This document shows positions 1 through 8,917 of a stretch of 64,000 nucleotides of DNA, piece by piece. The DNA is from Stenotrophomonas maltophilia. GTDB taxonomy: Bacteria; Pseudomonadota; Gammaproteobacteria; Xanthomonadales; Xanthomonadaceae. Both the position numbers and the translations under genes were made by a program. The notes under the pieces are model-generated. The model was given only the letters and a program-made list of their open reading frames with translations, did not search any database and had not been told where the DNA came from. The stretch spans positions 28,290-92,289 of the forward strand of contig DGLB01000071.1 of the NCBI GenBank assembly GCA_002387845.1, written 5' to 3'. Positions within the stretch are counted from its first letter, which is position 1. Every line of letters begins with the position of its first letter.

Positions 1-1
1 G

Positions 2-64
2 CTCAAGCTGGGCCTGAAGGGCGACGCCGAACTGTTCGACTACCTGCGCGACAGCAAGCTTTGA
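2..64 (+). CDS. 3' end of an unidentified gene
   Basis: Only the last 20 codons are inside the window; they read LKLGLKGDAELFDYLRDSKL and then TGA. This is too little to name a family. The stop codon overlaps the TTG start of the next gene (TTGA), so the two are almost certainly translationally coupled and in one operon. Confidence 0.6.
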   Translation, partial: LKLGLKGDAELFDYLRDSKL

Positions 65-1191
65 GCAGCGCGCAACACCGCGTGCAGGGCCTGGACAACG
101 ACCACGTCCAGGCCGACTGGCCGGCAGTGGGCGAAGACGAGCTGGCATGGCTGGGCACGCGGCACGCCGCACTGGCAGGCCACGGCCAGGTGCTGTGGCA
201 CAGCCCGCGTCCGTTTTCTGCCGCCGCGCTGGTACAGGGTTCGCAGGGGCGCGTGTTCGTCAAACGCCATCATGTACGCGTGCGCCGGGCACCGGTGCTG
301 GAAGAAGAGCACCGCTTCATCGCGCATCTGGCCGGTGCCGGCGTGCCCGTGGTGCAGGTACTGCCCGCGCGGGATGGACATACCGCGTTGACGCGCGGCG
401 ACTGGACCTACGAGGTGCACGCCGAAGGCAGCGGGGCCGACCTGTATCGCGACACGCCGTCGTGGACGCCGCTGGCCGACCTGGACCGCGCACGCACCGT
501 CGGGGCGATGCTCGCGCGGCTGCACCAGGCAGCCATTGACTACACCGCGCCACAGCGCAGCACGCAGGTGCTGGTGGCGCGTGACGACCTGATCCGTGCG
601 GCCGATCCGCTGGCGCAGCTGCGCTCCCAACTGCCGGCACGCCCCGGGTTGGCCACGTATCTGGCGGACGTGCCGTGGGACACCGACCTGACCCGCGCGA
701 TCCTGCCGTGGCATGCCGCGCTGGGCCGCCGCTACGCCGCCGAAGCGGTGTGCTGGGGTCATAACGACTGGCATGTCTCCAACCTGCTGTGGCAGGGCGA
801 AGGTGCAGCCGCCTCGATCAGCACCGTGTTCGACTTCGGGCTGGCCGCCCCCACCAGTGCCCTGTTCGACCTGGCCACGGCGATCGAACGCAATGCCGTT
901 GACTGGCTGGCCAGCGGCGGCCCGGTGGCCCATGCCGACACCGCGCTCGCCCTGCTCGACGGCTACCGCCGCCAGCGGCCATTGACCCCGGCCCAGGTGG
1001 CACTGCTGGCCGACCTGCTACCGGTGGTGCACGTGGATTTCGCTCTCTCGGAGGTGGAGTACTTCGATGCCATCACCGGTTCGCGGGCGAATGCCGACGT
1101 GGCGTACCACACCTTCCTGATCGGCCATGCCGACTGGTTCGCCAGCGCCGCCGGCCGGTCCCTGCTCGACACGGTTCGCAGCGCGGCGTGA
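61..1191 (+). CDS. APH/choline kinase-family phosphotransferase
   Basis: A 376-residue protein with the kinase signature of the aminoglycoside phosphotransferase/choline kinase/homoserine kinase superfamily. The catalytic loop is GHNDWHVSNLL (His234, Asp236, Asn241 by my count) and the Mg-binding aspartate lies in FDFG (Asp258). The substrate cannot be read from the sequence; family members phosphorylate choline, thiamine, homoserine, sugars or antibiotics. It starts at a TTG that overlaps the stop of the upstream gene by 4 bp, the coupling that supports this start. A TPP riboswitch lies directly downstream, which makes a thiamine-kinase-like role thinkable, but the kinase itself is upstream of the riboswitch and so not controlled by it. 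Confidence 0.8.
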   Translation: MSSAQHRVQGLDNDHVQADWPAVGEDELAWLGTRHAALAGHGQVLWHSPRPFSAAALVQGSQGRVFVKRHHVRVRRAPVLEEEHRFIAHLAGAGVPVVQVLPARDGHTALTRGDWTYEVHAEGSGADLYRDTPSWTPLADLDRARTVGAMLARLHQAAIDYTAPQRSTQVLVARDDLIRAADPLAQLRSQLPARPGLATYLADVPWDTDLTRAILPWHAALGRRYAAEAVCWGHNDWHVSNLLWQGEGAAASISTVFDFGLAAPTSALFDLATAIERNAVDWLASGGPVAHADTALALLDGYRRQRPLTPAQVALLADLLPVVHVDFALSEVEYFDAITGSRANADVAYHTFLIGHADWFASAAGRSLLDTVRSAA

Positions 1192-1235
1192 GACGCGGAG
1201 TGGCCTTTCGGGCCGGTTTGGTGTGAAAATGACCG

Positions 1236-1318
1236 CTGAAGCGGGGGTGCCTGGATCTGCCAGGCTGAGAGAGTCCCTTGGAACCTGATCCGGTTTGCAC
1301 CGGCGTAGGGAGCTTTGA
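1236..1318 (+). promoter_or_regulatory. TPP (THI-box) riboswitch
   Basis: The conserved blocks of the thiamine pyrophosphate aptamer are all present in order: GGGGTGC at about 1244, GGCTGAGA at 1263, CCTTGGAACCTGATC near 1276 and GCACCGGCGTAGGGA near 1297. Flanking AAGC (1239-1242) can pair with GCTT (1312-1315) to close helix P1. It sits about 70 bp upstream of a TonB receptor and PnuT-like transporter, so TPP should switch off the uptake operon. I could not identify a clear expression-platform terminator. Confidence 0.95.
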
Positions 1319-1384
1319 GCAGCACACGTGGTGTCCGTCCTGGGCGCTGTTGCGTGCGTGCCTTCGCTTCGTCTCCTCTGGCTG

Positions 1385-3565
1385 ATGACGAAACGAATGA
1401 ACCGCCTGCGCATTTCCCTGTTGACCGCCGCCCTCGGTGCCGCCCTGCCGCTGCATGCCAGCGAACCCGCCGCCGACGCGGGCGAACGCTCGCCCACCGA
1501 CCTTGCCGGCATCCGTGTGCAGGCGCACCAGCAGACGAAGACGTCGTCGCCGTCGAGCAGCTTCGGCGCAGGGAGCTGGAAGGACACCCCCGCGTCGGTG
1601 AACGTGCTGGGCAGCGACTACCTGGACCGCCTGCAGGTGCGCGGGTTGTCCGAACTGGCCCGGCACGATGCGTCGCTGGGCGACAGTTATGCCCCGGTGG
1701 GCTACTACCAGAACGTGGCCATCCGCGGGTTTGCGCTGGACCTGGCCACCGGCTATCGCTTCAACGGGCTGTCCATCGCCGGCGAGCAGCGCCTGGCGCT
1801 GGAGAACATCGCCCAGGTGGAAGTGCTCAAGGGTGAAGCCGGCCTCGCCGCCGGGGTGATGGCCCCGGGCGGCCTGATCAACTACGTCGGCAAGCGCCCG
1901 GCCGAGGTGCGCACTGTCACCTTGGGCACCGATTCGGAGGGTTCGCGTTATGCCGCGGTGGATGTCGGGCATTGGCTGACCCCGCAGTTTGGCGTGCGTT
2001 TCAACGCGGCCTGGGACGACAGCGATTCCTACATCGAACATGCTGACGGCCGCCGCAACTTCTATTCGCTGGCGACCGACTGGCAGATCAGCGAACGCAG
2101 CAAGCTGGAGGTCGACGCCAACTACCAGACCAGCGCGCAGCGCTCTGCTTCCGGCTTTCAGCTGCTCGGTGCGACCGGCATTCCGCGCGGCGTGGACCGC
2201 GAGAAGATGCTCGGCTACCAGCCCTGGGTACAGCCGGTCGGCATTGCCAGCACCAACCTGACCGCACTGCACACCTTCGATTTCACCCCGGACTGGCAGT
2301 CACGCGTGTCGGTGGGCCACAGCCGCACGGTGATCAACGACAACGTCGCCTTCGCCTATGGCTGCTACTACAGCGAGGCCTGTGCCGACGGCAGCACGCC
2401 GGGCAACTATTTCGCGCCCAATGGCGACTACGACATCTACGACTACCGCAGTCCCGACGACACCCGGGTGAACCAGCAGCTGCGCGCGGAACTGCGCGGT
2501 CGCTTTGCCACCGGCAGCGTGCGCCACGAAGTCTCGTTCGGCGTGGACGCGTTCCATCGCACCGTGGACAAGCGCCAGAACGTCAACGAGTACGTCGGCA
2601 CCGCCAACATCTACGCCCCGCAGGTCCCGGTGTTCGAGCCGTCGCCGCTGCAGCCCGGTGCTTCGGCACGCCGTCTGGACAGCTGGCAGCGTTCGGCCTT
2701 CGTGCTCGACCGTGTGCGCTTCACGGACCAGTGGCAATGGCTGGCCGGTGGCCGCTACGTGCGCATGGACGAACGCGCCTATGACAAGCGCGGCACCCCC
2801 GAACGCCACAGCCGGCTGTCGAAGTTCCTGCCGCAGACGGCCGTGGTGTTCAAAGCCAACGACGCGGTGAGTGTGTACGCCAGTTATGTGGAGGGCCTTT
2901 CGCTGGGCAAGGAAGCACCGTTCTGGACCCAGAACGGCGGCAGCTGGCTGCAGCCGCTGGAATCGCGCCAGACCGAAGTGGGGGTGAAGTTCGCCCGCAC
3001 CGATGCGCTGACCTTCGGCGCAGCGCTGTTCCGGTCTTCGCTGCCACTGCAGTACGCCCAACCGGATGACAGCGATGCGGGCTACACCTTCGTGCAGGAC
3101 GGCCGCCAGGTGCACACCGGGCTGGAGCTGAGCGCGGATGGCCAGCTCAGCGAACGCCTGACCCTGACTGCCAGCGCCAGCGTGCTGCAGGCACGTGCGC
3201 GTGACACCGGCACGCCTGCCTATGAGGACCATCAGCTGGTGAACGTGCCGAAGCGTCGCGCCACGGTACACGTGGATTACGCGTTGCCCTTCGTCGAAGG
3301 GTTGGCGGTGGGTGCGGGCTGGCGCTACGCATCGGCGAACGTGGCCACGGTGGATGGCAAGGTCAGCGTGCCCTCGTACAGCGTGTTCGACGCCGGGCTG
3401 CGCTTCCAGCACACCGTCGGGCAGCGCCCGGTGCGCTGGAACCTGTCGGTGGACAACCTGTTCGACCGCTTCTATTGGCGTGACACCGGCAGCACCGACG
3501 GTGATTACTACCTGTTCGCCGGTGCACCGCGCCAGGCGCGGCTGTCGGTGACGATCGGCCTATGA
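1385..3565 (+). CDS. TonB-dependent receptor, thiamine-regulated
   Basis: Outer-membrane receptor of about 726 residues: a signal peptide (MTKRMNRLRISLLTAALGAALPLHA), a plug domain with the VEVLKGEAGLAAG segment, and a 22-strand beta barrel ending in the typical aromatic-rich C terminus (ARLSVTIGL). Directly behind a TPP riboswitch and overlapping pnuT by 4 bp, so it most likely imports thiamine or a precursor across the outer membrane. Start is uncertain: ATG at 1385 or at 1397 both give a good signal peptide, and neither has a strong ribosome binding site; an in-frame GTG at 1328 would put hydrophobic residues before the signal and is less likely. Confidence 0.88.
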   Translation: MTKRMNRLRISLLTAALGAALPLHASEPAADAGERSPTDLAGIRVQAHQQTKTSSPSSSFGAGSWKDTPASVNVLGSDYLDRLQVRGLSELARHDASLGDSYAPVGYYQNVAIRGFALDLATGYRFNGLSIAGEQRLALENIAQVEVLKGEAGLAAGVMAPGGLINYVGKRPAEVRTVTLGTDSEGSRYAAVDVGHWLTPQFGVRFNAAWDDSDSYIEHADGRRNFYSLATDWQISERSKLEVDANYQTSAQRSASGFQLLGATGIPRGVDREKMLGYQPWVQPVGIASTNLTALHTFDFTPDWQSRVSVGHSRTVINDNVAFAYGCYYSEACADGSTPGNYFAPNGDYDIYDYRSPDDTRVNQQLRAELRGRFATGSVRHEVSFGVDAFHRTVDKRQNVNEYVGTANIYAPQVPVFEPSPLQPGASARRLDSWQRSAFVLDRVRFTDQWQWLAGGRYVRMDERAYDKRGTPERHSRLSKFLPQTAVVFKANDAVSVYASYVEGLSLGKEAPFWTQNGGSWLQPLESRQTEVGVKFARTDALTFGAALFRSSLPLQYAQPDDSDAGYTFVQDGRQVHTGLELSADGQLSERLTLTASASVLQARARDTGTPAYEDHQLVNVPKRRATVHVDYALPFVEGLAVGAGWRYASANVATVDGKVSVPSYSVFDAGLRFQHTVGQRPVRWNLSVDNLFDRFYWRDTGSTDGDYYLFAGAPRQARLSVTIGL

Positions 3566-4143
3566 ACCCGGCCGTGCTCGAATGGTCTGCCGTCGCCGCC
3601 AGCATCCTCGGCGTATGGCTGATGGCGCGTCGGCACCTGCTGGCGTGGCCGGTGGGGCTGGTGGCGGTGGCACTGTACGCGGTGGTGTTCGTGGAAGCGC
3701 GGCTGTACTCGGACACGCTGCTGCAGATCGCGTTCGGGTGCTTCCTGCTGTATGGCTGGCTGAGCTGGCGGCGCACGGCGGCGACCGAGGGGCAGATCAC
3801 CATTGCCCCGTTGTCACGCCGGCAGTGGGTGCGCGACCTGGGCGTGGGTGTGCTGGGCGGGCTGCTGCTCGGCGCGGCCATGCACACCTGGACCAACGCG
3901 GCGCTGCCCTGGCTGGACGCGATGCTGGCCGCATTGAGCCTGGTCGCGCAGTGGTGGCAGGCAAGGCGTCATGTGGCGACGTGGTGGCTGTGGATCGTGG
4001 TAGATGTGGTGTACGTGGGCATGTACGTGGTGAAGTCGTTGAACGTCACCGCCGGGTTGTATGTGCTGTTCATTGGTCTGGCGGTGATGGGGCTGCGCGC
4101 GTGGAGCCGCGCGGCGAAGGTGCCCATGCCGCAGACCCGGTAG
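3562..4143 (+). CDS. pnuT: PnuC/PnuT-family vitamin transporter
   Basis: A 193-residue, highly hydrophobic protein with about seven membrane segments and PnuC-family features, such as the conserved aromatic stretch WWQARRHVATWWLWIVVD, the counterpart of the nicotinamide riboside/thiamine-binding helices. PnuC proteins move vitamins by facilitated diffusion, trapped inside the cell by phosphorylation. Its ATG overlaps the receptor stop (ATGA), putting it under the same TPP riboswitch, which argues for thiamine (PnuT) rather than nicotinamide riboside. The stop codon TAG is the last three bases of the GTAG end of a SMAG repeat. Confidence 0.88.
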   Translation: MNPAVLEWSAVAASILGVWLMARRHLLAWPVGLVAVALYAVVFVEARLYSDTLLQIAFGCFLLYGWLSWRRTAATEGQITIAPLSRRQWVRDLGVGVLGGLLLGAAMHTWTNAALPWLDAMLAALSLVAQWWQARRHVATWWLWIVVDVVYVGMYVVKSLNVTAGLYVLFIGLAVMGLRAWSRAAKVPMPQTR

Positions 4144-4168
4144 CGTCGGTCGACAGACGACGGCCGTG
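4140..4168 (+). repeat. SMAG (GTAG) monomer at the end of pnuT
   Basis: GTAGCGTCGGTCGACAGACG and following bases form a short palindrome (GTCG..CGAC arms) with GTAG at the left end, as in Stenotrophomonas SMAG repeats. The TAG is used as the stop codon of the transporter gene. The inverted partner copy seen in other elements is absent here. Confidence 0.8.
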
Positions 4169-4219
4169 GACGGTGCAACGCCCGGTAACGCAGGACCCTG
4201 ATCGAAGCACCGTCACCGG

Positions 4220-6334
4220 TCATTCCAGATGAAACACCATCGCCTGCGTCCCGATCGCCGGATCGGTCGTCCCCGGCCGACCATCTTCCATCCGCCCCGC
4301 CAGCCGCTGCGACGCACCCGTCTGCACGATCTCCAGGTCATACCACCCCGACGTCGGCGCAGCTGCCCAACGGATCTCCGCGCTGCCTCCAGCGGGCAGG
4401 TCCACCCGTCGCGCCGGCATATGCGCGGCGTATGCCTTCGCCCGCACCTCCACGCTCGCCGCAGCGCGGGCCGGGTTGCCCAGGCGCAGGCACAGTTCGT
4501 CTCCGCTCCGGGTCAACGCCACCTGCACGGGATCGGCGTCGGCTTCACTGCGGAAATGCCGGTGGAACCCGTTCGGCCCCAGCAGCCACAGGTCATACCC
4601 GTGTTCGGCATCCACGCTCCAGCTGTCCTGCAGCATCGCACCCGGCATCACCGTGTAACGGCGCGGAACCGCCTGCAGCTGCAGCCGGTTGTACACATGC
4701 AGCACCGCAGCGGCACCTTCGCAGCGCATGTCGAGCCGCAGCGCGTCGCCTTCACGATGCGTCTCCACCTGTGGTCGATACGGCAACGCGCGCGCCGGAC
4801 GTACGCCCGGCTCCTGTGCAGCCGCCTCCAAACCCGCTGGCAATTCCGGAACAGTACGCCCGGGTAACGCGGCGGCGCGGGCGGCGGTTTCGGCGGTGGC
4901 CGGCAATGTGCCCACGAACGGACGCTCGTCGGTGCGCGAGAAATCAAACGCGCCCGTGAGATCCCCGCACACTGCACGCCGCCACGGCGACAGCTGCGGC
5001 GCAGCCACCCCGAAGCGGCGTTCGATCAGGCGGATCACCGAGGTGTGGTCGTACACCTGCGAGTCCACCCAGCCACCGCGGCTCCACGGCGAAATCACGT
5101 ACAACGGCACGCGCGGACCCAGCCCGTAGGGCCGACCGCGCAGATCCAGGGGATCTGCCTTCTCGTTGCCCGGTGAAGCGTGCTGGTGATATTCGCCCGC
5201 AGTGGATACCGCCGACGCGCCGGCCCAGCCGGTGGATCGCGTGGCATCGGCCGAGGGCGGTGCCGGCGGCGGCATGTGGTCGAAGAAGCCGTCATTCTCG
5301 TCGAACATCAGCAGCAGCGCGGTGCGACTCCACACCTCCGGGTTGGCAGTCAACGCGTCCAGCACGCGCGCGGTATATGCCGCGCCCTGCGCCGGGCTGG
5401 ACGGCCCGGGATGTTCGCTGCCGGCGGCGTCGGCAATGATGAAGCTCACCTGCGGCAGGCGGTTGCCCAGCACGTCCTCACGCAGCTGCGCCAGCCCACG
5501 CGTGCTGACCCCGCGCTCGCGCAGCTGCGGGTCATGCCCGGGCGTGCCGCGCCAGGCCTGGCGGAAGCTCTCGAACCCGGCCAGCGGGTTGTCGGTGAAG
5601 TTGTCGGCCATGTCCTGGTAGATGCGCCAGTCCACGCCGGCCTGCTGCAGCTGTTCCACATAGGTGGTCCAGGTGTAGCTGTTGGGGTTGCCACCCAGCT
5701 CGGGGAAGTTGTCGTGCGAATTGGCCACCGCAGGGCCGCCATGGCGTGCGTGCGGGTCGTTGTGCCCGGTCCACAGGAACAGGCGGTTCGGATTGGTACC
5801 GGCCTGCATCGCGCAGTGGTAGGCATCGCAGACCGTGAACGCCTCGGCCAGGGCGAACTGGAACGGCAGATCGGCGCGCCGGTAGTAGCCCATTGCATGG
5901 TCCTGCTTGGCGACCGGCCAGTGCGCCATGCGCCCATGGTCCCAGGCACGCTGTGCATCGGGCCAGGTATGCGGCGTGCCCTCCACGCGCATGACCCCGA
6001 ACTGCGCGGCCGTGTCCAGCGGGAACGGTGCGATACCGCGGGTACCCGCCGCGTTGGGTTGCAGCCACAGCGTGCGCGCTGGCTGCCCGGCCGCCAGTGG
6101 CGCGGCGGGCGCGACGAAGCGGTCGCCGAAGCCGCGCACGCCGGGCAGCGTGCCGAAGTAGTGATCGAACGAGCGGTTCTCCTGCATGAACACCACGATG
6201 TGCTGCAGGTCCTGCAGGCTGCGGGTGCGCGCGTCCGGCGCAATCGCTGCCGCCCGCGCGATGCTGGGCATCAGCGCGGCGATGCCCGCGCTGATGCCCC
6301 CCTGCAGCAGTCGACGGCGACCGAGGTCGGTCAC
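4220..6334 (-). CDS. Phosphocholine-specific phospholipase C, Tat-exported
   Basis: A 704-residue enzyme of the phosphoesterase (acid phosphatase/phospholipase C) family. It opens with a twin-arginine signal (RRRLLQGG, then a hydrophobic run to SIARAAA), followed by the family hallmark HIVVFMQENRSFDHYFGTLPG, a second metal/active-site block FDENDGFFDH, and C-terminal beta domains typical of PlcN/PlcH-type enzymes. It releases phosphocholine from phosphatidylcholine outside the cytoplasm. It overlaps the upstream TonB receptor gene by 4 bp and shares its promoter, which carries a Pho-box-like site; that fits phosphate scavenging. Confidence 0.92.
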   Translation of the reverse strand: MTDLGRRRLLQGGISAGIAALMPSIARAAAIAPDARTRSLQDLQHIVVFMQENRSFDHYFGTLPGVRGFGDRFVAPAAPLAAGQPARTLWLQPNAAGTRGIAPFPLDTAAQFGVMRVEGTPHTWPDAQRAWDHGRMAHWPVAKQDHAMGYYRRADLPFQFALAEAFTVCDAYHCAMQAGTNPNRLFLWTGHNDPHARHGGPAVANSHDNFPELGGNPNSYTWTTYVEQLQQAGVDWRIYQDMADNFTDNPLAGFESFRQAWRGTPGHDPQLRERGVSTRGLAQLREDVLGNRLPQVSFIIADAAGSEHPGPSSPAQGAAYTARVLDALTANPEVWSRTALLLMFDENDGFFDHMPPPAPPSADATRSTGWAGASAVSTAGEYHQHASPGNEKADPLDLRGRPYGLGPRVPLYVISPWSRGGWVDSQVYDHTSVIRLIERRFGVAAPQLSPWRRAVCGDLTGAFDFSRTDERPFVGTLPATAETAARAAALPGRTVPELPAGLEAAAQEPGVRPARALPYRPQVETHREGDALRLDMRCEGAAAVLHVYNRLQLQAVPRRYTVMPGAMLQDSWSVDAEHGYDLWLLGPNGFHRHFRSEADADPVQVALTRSGDELCLRLGNPARAAASVEVRAKAYAAHMPARRVDLPAGGSAEIRWAAAPTSGWYDLEIVQTGASQRLAGRMEDGRPGTTDPAIGTQAMVFHLE

Positions 6335-8691
6335 AGGTCAACCCGTACCGAGAAGCCCACGGTACGCGGCGCGCCGATGAAGGCCGAATTGCTGCCATCC
6401 ACGCCGGCCAGGTACTTGCGGTCGGTCAGGTTGTTGACCACGATGCTCGCGCCCACCCCCTTGAGCTTCGGCGACAGGCTCTGCAGGTCGAAGCCGATGT
6501 TGGCGTTGAATACCGTGGCCGACGACAGCTTCGCGCTGTTGGATGCGTTCAGATAGCGCTCGCCCAGGTAGCGCCCAGACAGTCCGACGTTCCAGTTCTC
6601 GCCCTGCCAGTCGGCCGACATCACCAGCATGTGGCGCGGCTGGCCAATCACCTGCGCACCGTCGACGATGCCCAGCGCGGCATCACGGTCGGCGTTGCCG
6701 CTGCCCAGGTACTTTGAGCGGTTGTAGGTGTACGCACCGTTGATGCGCCAGCCGTTGTCCCACCCGTAGCCGAGCGCGGCTTCCACGCCGTTGCTTTCCA
6801 CGCCGCCGAAGTTTTCATACACGCCATCGGTTTCATCCAGATAGTCGATGCCGTCGGCCAGACGCGCCGGCAGGTAGACGATGCGGTTGTCGAACTTGAT
6901 GTTGTACAGGGTGATCGCGCCGGTCAAGGGCCAGCGGCTGATGCGCAGGCCGAGTTCGATGTTGTCGGCGGTTTCCGGTTCCACGCGCGCGAAGCGCTGC
7001 GGATCGGTTTCGCCCAGCACGCCCGAGGGAATCGCCGCGAAGTTCTGCGAGAAGCCGGCGAACATTTCCAGGCCCTCCACCGGCAGCGTCCAGGTGCCGC
7101 CGGCGGAGATCAGCGGGTCGGACTTCGAATCAGAGCGCACGTTCTCGGCCGCGCCGATGGTGCGGTGGCGGGTCTGGTCGACGAAGAACTGCTTCACGCC
7201 GACACGGGCGCTGAACGCACCGAAGCGGGCGACGTCTTCCACGTAGTACATCTGTTCGTCGGTGCTGTAGTCGTCCTCGAACTGCACCCAGTACGGCTGC
7301 TGGTCGAAGCCGATGTCGGTGCCGACGTTGAGCAGGCGATGCCAGTCGCGGCGCGCGGTGCGGTCAAACGTCTCCAGCCAGAGGCCGGCGCGGACGGTGT
7401 TGTTGACCGCACCCAGTTCCTGCGTCCATTCAACGTCGGCGGTGACGCCGGCGCGATCGTTGTCGTAATGGGTGTGGCGGTAGGACTGCACGCCCTGCAC
7501 GTTGGCGGCGTAGCAGTTCGGGTCGTACTCGGCGCTGAAACCGGCGCGCGGCGTGCAGCCGGCGATCATCTGCGCGGCGCTGCCGTCCGGATTGACGAAG
7601 TAGAACTGGCCCAGCGCGCTGCCACCGTAGCTGGTGCTGCCGCCCAGGTATTCCGACTCCGGCGCGCCGGCACCGTCGTTGCGTGCCTGCACCAGGTAGG
7701 GCGGCAGCCAGTCGCCCCGACCTTCCATCTTGTGCACATAGCCGCTCAGGGTGGCCTTGAAGCCGTTGCCGCTGTCGAACGCACCGCGCAGGTAGGCGAA
7801 GGTGTTCTCGCGCAGCGCGCGCGAACCGGAGCGGTAGTTCTGGTCCAGGTTCGGAATGCCGGTCAGCGTGCCGGTCAAACCGTCGCGGTTGGGGTTGGTC
7901 GCGAACGCGGCCGGGGTGACGCTGGTGTACTCCGGCTCGTCGGCGTCGTTGTACGAGGCGTAGCCACTGAGGGTCCAGCGCTCCAGCTCGGTGATGAACT
8001 TCGCCGCCACGTGGTCGTTGCTGGTTTTGCCGCTGCCGTCGATCCAGTCGCTGACCCGCGCGGACGAGGCGCTGACCCAGGCACGGGTATGCCCGCCGAG
8101 CACGCCGGTGTCATAGCGCACGTAGTATTTGCGCATGTCATTGTCGCCGGCACCGACCACCATGCGCAGGCGCTGCTCACTCAGCGGATCGCTGGTGAGG
8201 AAGTTGAGCGTGCCGCCCAAGGCCTCGTTGGAGCGCGAGGAGATGTCGGCGGTGCCCTGGCTGACCTCGATGGTTTCCAGGTCCAGGGTGTCGATGTAAC
8301 GGTTGGCCAGCGAACCACCGCCATAGCCCGAACCGCCGTTGGGCAGGCCGTCGATGGTGGTGCCGATCTGCTGGGTGTCGCGGTTGGTGACGAAGCCGCG
8401 CATGCTGATCTGCGTGCCCCACACCGAGGAGCCGGTGGCGTCGGCTTCGCTGACCACCACGCCGGGGAGTTCATTGAGCGCGCCATTGACGCTGCCGATG
8501 ATCTGCTGGCGCTGCAGGGTTTCCTGGCTGACGCTGGTCTTGGCGTAGCTGGTGGCCTGGCCGATCACCTGCACCTGGTCCAGCGTGCGCGCATCGTCAG
8601 CAGGGGCATTCTCGGCCGCCAGCACGTCCAGCGCGGTGGTGAGGGTCAGGGCCAGCAGGGTGATGCGGGGAACACGTCCGGCAATGCGCAT
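6331..8691 (-). CDS. TonB-dependent receptor, probably phosphate-starvation induced
   Basis: A 786-residue outer-membrane receptor: signal peptide ending near DVLAAEN, plug with QISMRGFVTNRD and IEVSQGTADISSRS, and a long beta barrel ending TVGFSVRVDL. The barrel has one Cys pair (CTPRAG..YDPNC) in a predicted external loop. It is translationally coupled to phospholipase C. By context it may import a phosphorylated product such as a phospholipid head group; the ligand is an inference. A Pho-box-like tandem repeat lies 50-67 bp upstream of the ATG. Confidence 0.88.
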   Translation of the reverse strand: MRIAGRVPRITLLALTLTTALDVLAAENAPADDARTLDQVQVIGQATSYAKTSVSQETLQRQQIIGSVNGALNELPGVVVSEADATGSSVWGTQISMRGFVTNRDTQQIGTTIDGLPNGGSGYGGGSLANRYIDTLDLETIEVSQGTADISSRSNEALGGTLNFLTSDPLSEQRLRMVVGAGDNDMRKYYVRYDTGVLGGHTRAWVSASSARVSDWIDGSGKTSNDHVAAKFITELERWTLSGYASYNDADEPEYTSVTPAAFATNPNRDGLTGTLTGIPNLDQNYRSGSRALRENTFAYLRGAFDSGNGFKATLSGYVHKMEGRGDWLPPYLVQARNDGAGAPESEYLGGSTSYGGSALGQFYFVNPDGSAAQMIAGCTPRAGFSAEYDPNCYAANVQGVQSYRHTHYDNDRAGVTADVEWTQELGAVNNTVRAGLWLETFDRTARRDWHRLLNVGTDIGFDQQPYWVQFEDDYSTDEQMYYVEDVARFGAFSARVGVKQFFVDQTRHRTIGAAENVRSDSKSDPLISAGGTWTLPVEGLEMFAGFSQNFAAIPSGVLGETDPQRFARVEPETADNIELGLRISRWPLTGAITLYNIKFDNRIVYLPARLADGIDYLDETDGVYENFGGVESNGVEAALGYGWDNGWRINGAYTYNRSKYLGSGNADRDAALGIVDGAQVIGQPRHMLVMSADWQGENWNVGLSGRYLGERYLNASNSAKLSSATVFNANIGFDLQSLSPKLKGVGASIVVNNLTDRKYLAGVDGSNSAFIGAPRTVGFSVRVDL

Positions 8692-8724
8692 GGGTTCTCA
8701 GTTGGGGGATGGAGGACGCGCCGG

Positions 8725-8758
8725 AGTATCTGGAGCGTGGGTGACCTCCACATGACAT
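8725..8758 (-). promoter_or_regulatory. Pho-box-like promoter of the receptor-phospholipase operon
   Basis: Read on the minus strand, ATGTCATGTGGAGGTCAC (8758-8741) is two 7-mers 11 bp apart, 11 of 14 positions matching the PhoB consensus CTGTCAT-N4-CTGTCAC. Exactly 10 bp further downstream is GATACT (8730-8725), a plausible -10, which is the geometry of PhoB-activated promoters where the box replaces the -35. The start codon follows 34 bp later. Confidence 0.65.
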
Positions 8759-8871
8759 TCTGTTAACGATTTGCGCAGCCCCGGGATGCAGTGTGGACTG
8801 CGTCACACCTGCGGCGAAGTCCGAAGAAGCTCCATTGGCCCAGGTCATGCGTCACCGTGCCGATCATTGCT

Positions 8872-8900
8872 ATCGGCAGTCGTCTATCGACCGACTCTAC
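8872..8900 (-). repeat. SMAG monomer
   Basis: ATCGGCAGTCGTCTATCGAC followed by CGACTCTAC is one inverted arm of the common SMAG type, with its GTAG end at 8900 on the minus strand. It lies between the 3' end of the RND gene and the promoter of the receptor-phospholipase operon, where it may help stop RND transcripts. Confidence 0.75.
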
Positions 8901-8917
8901 CCCCCGTTTGCAGACGA

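Noticed and set aside
7165..8766. Long plus-strand reading frame opposite the TonB receptor
   Set aside because: It is the antisense of a clear receptor gene; long shadow frames are common at this GC content and it has no family features.
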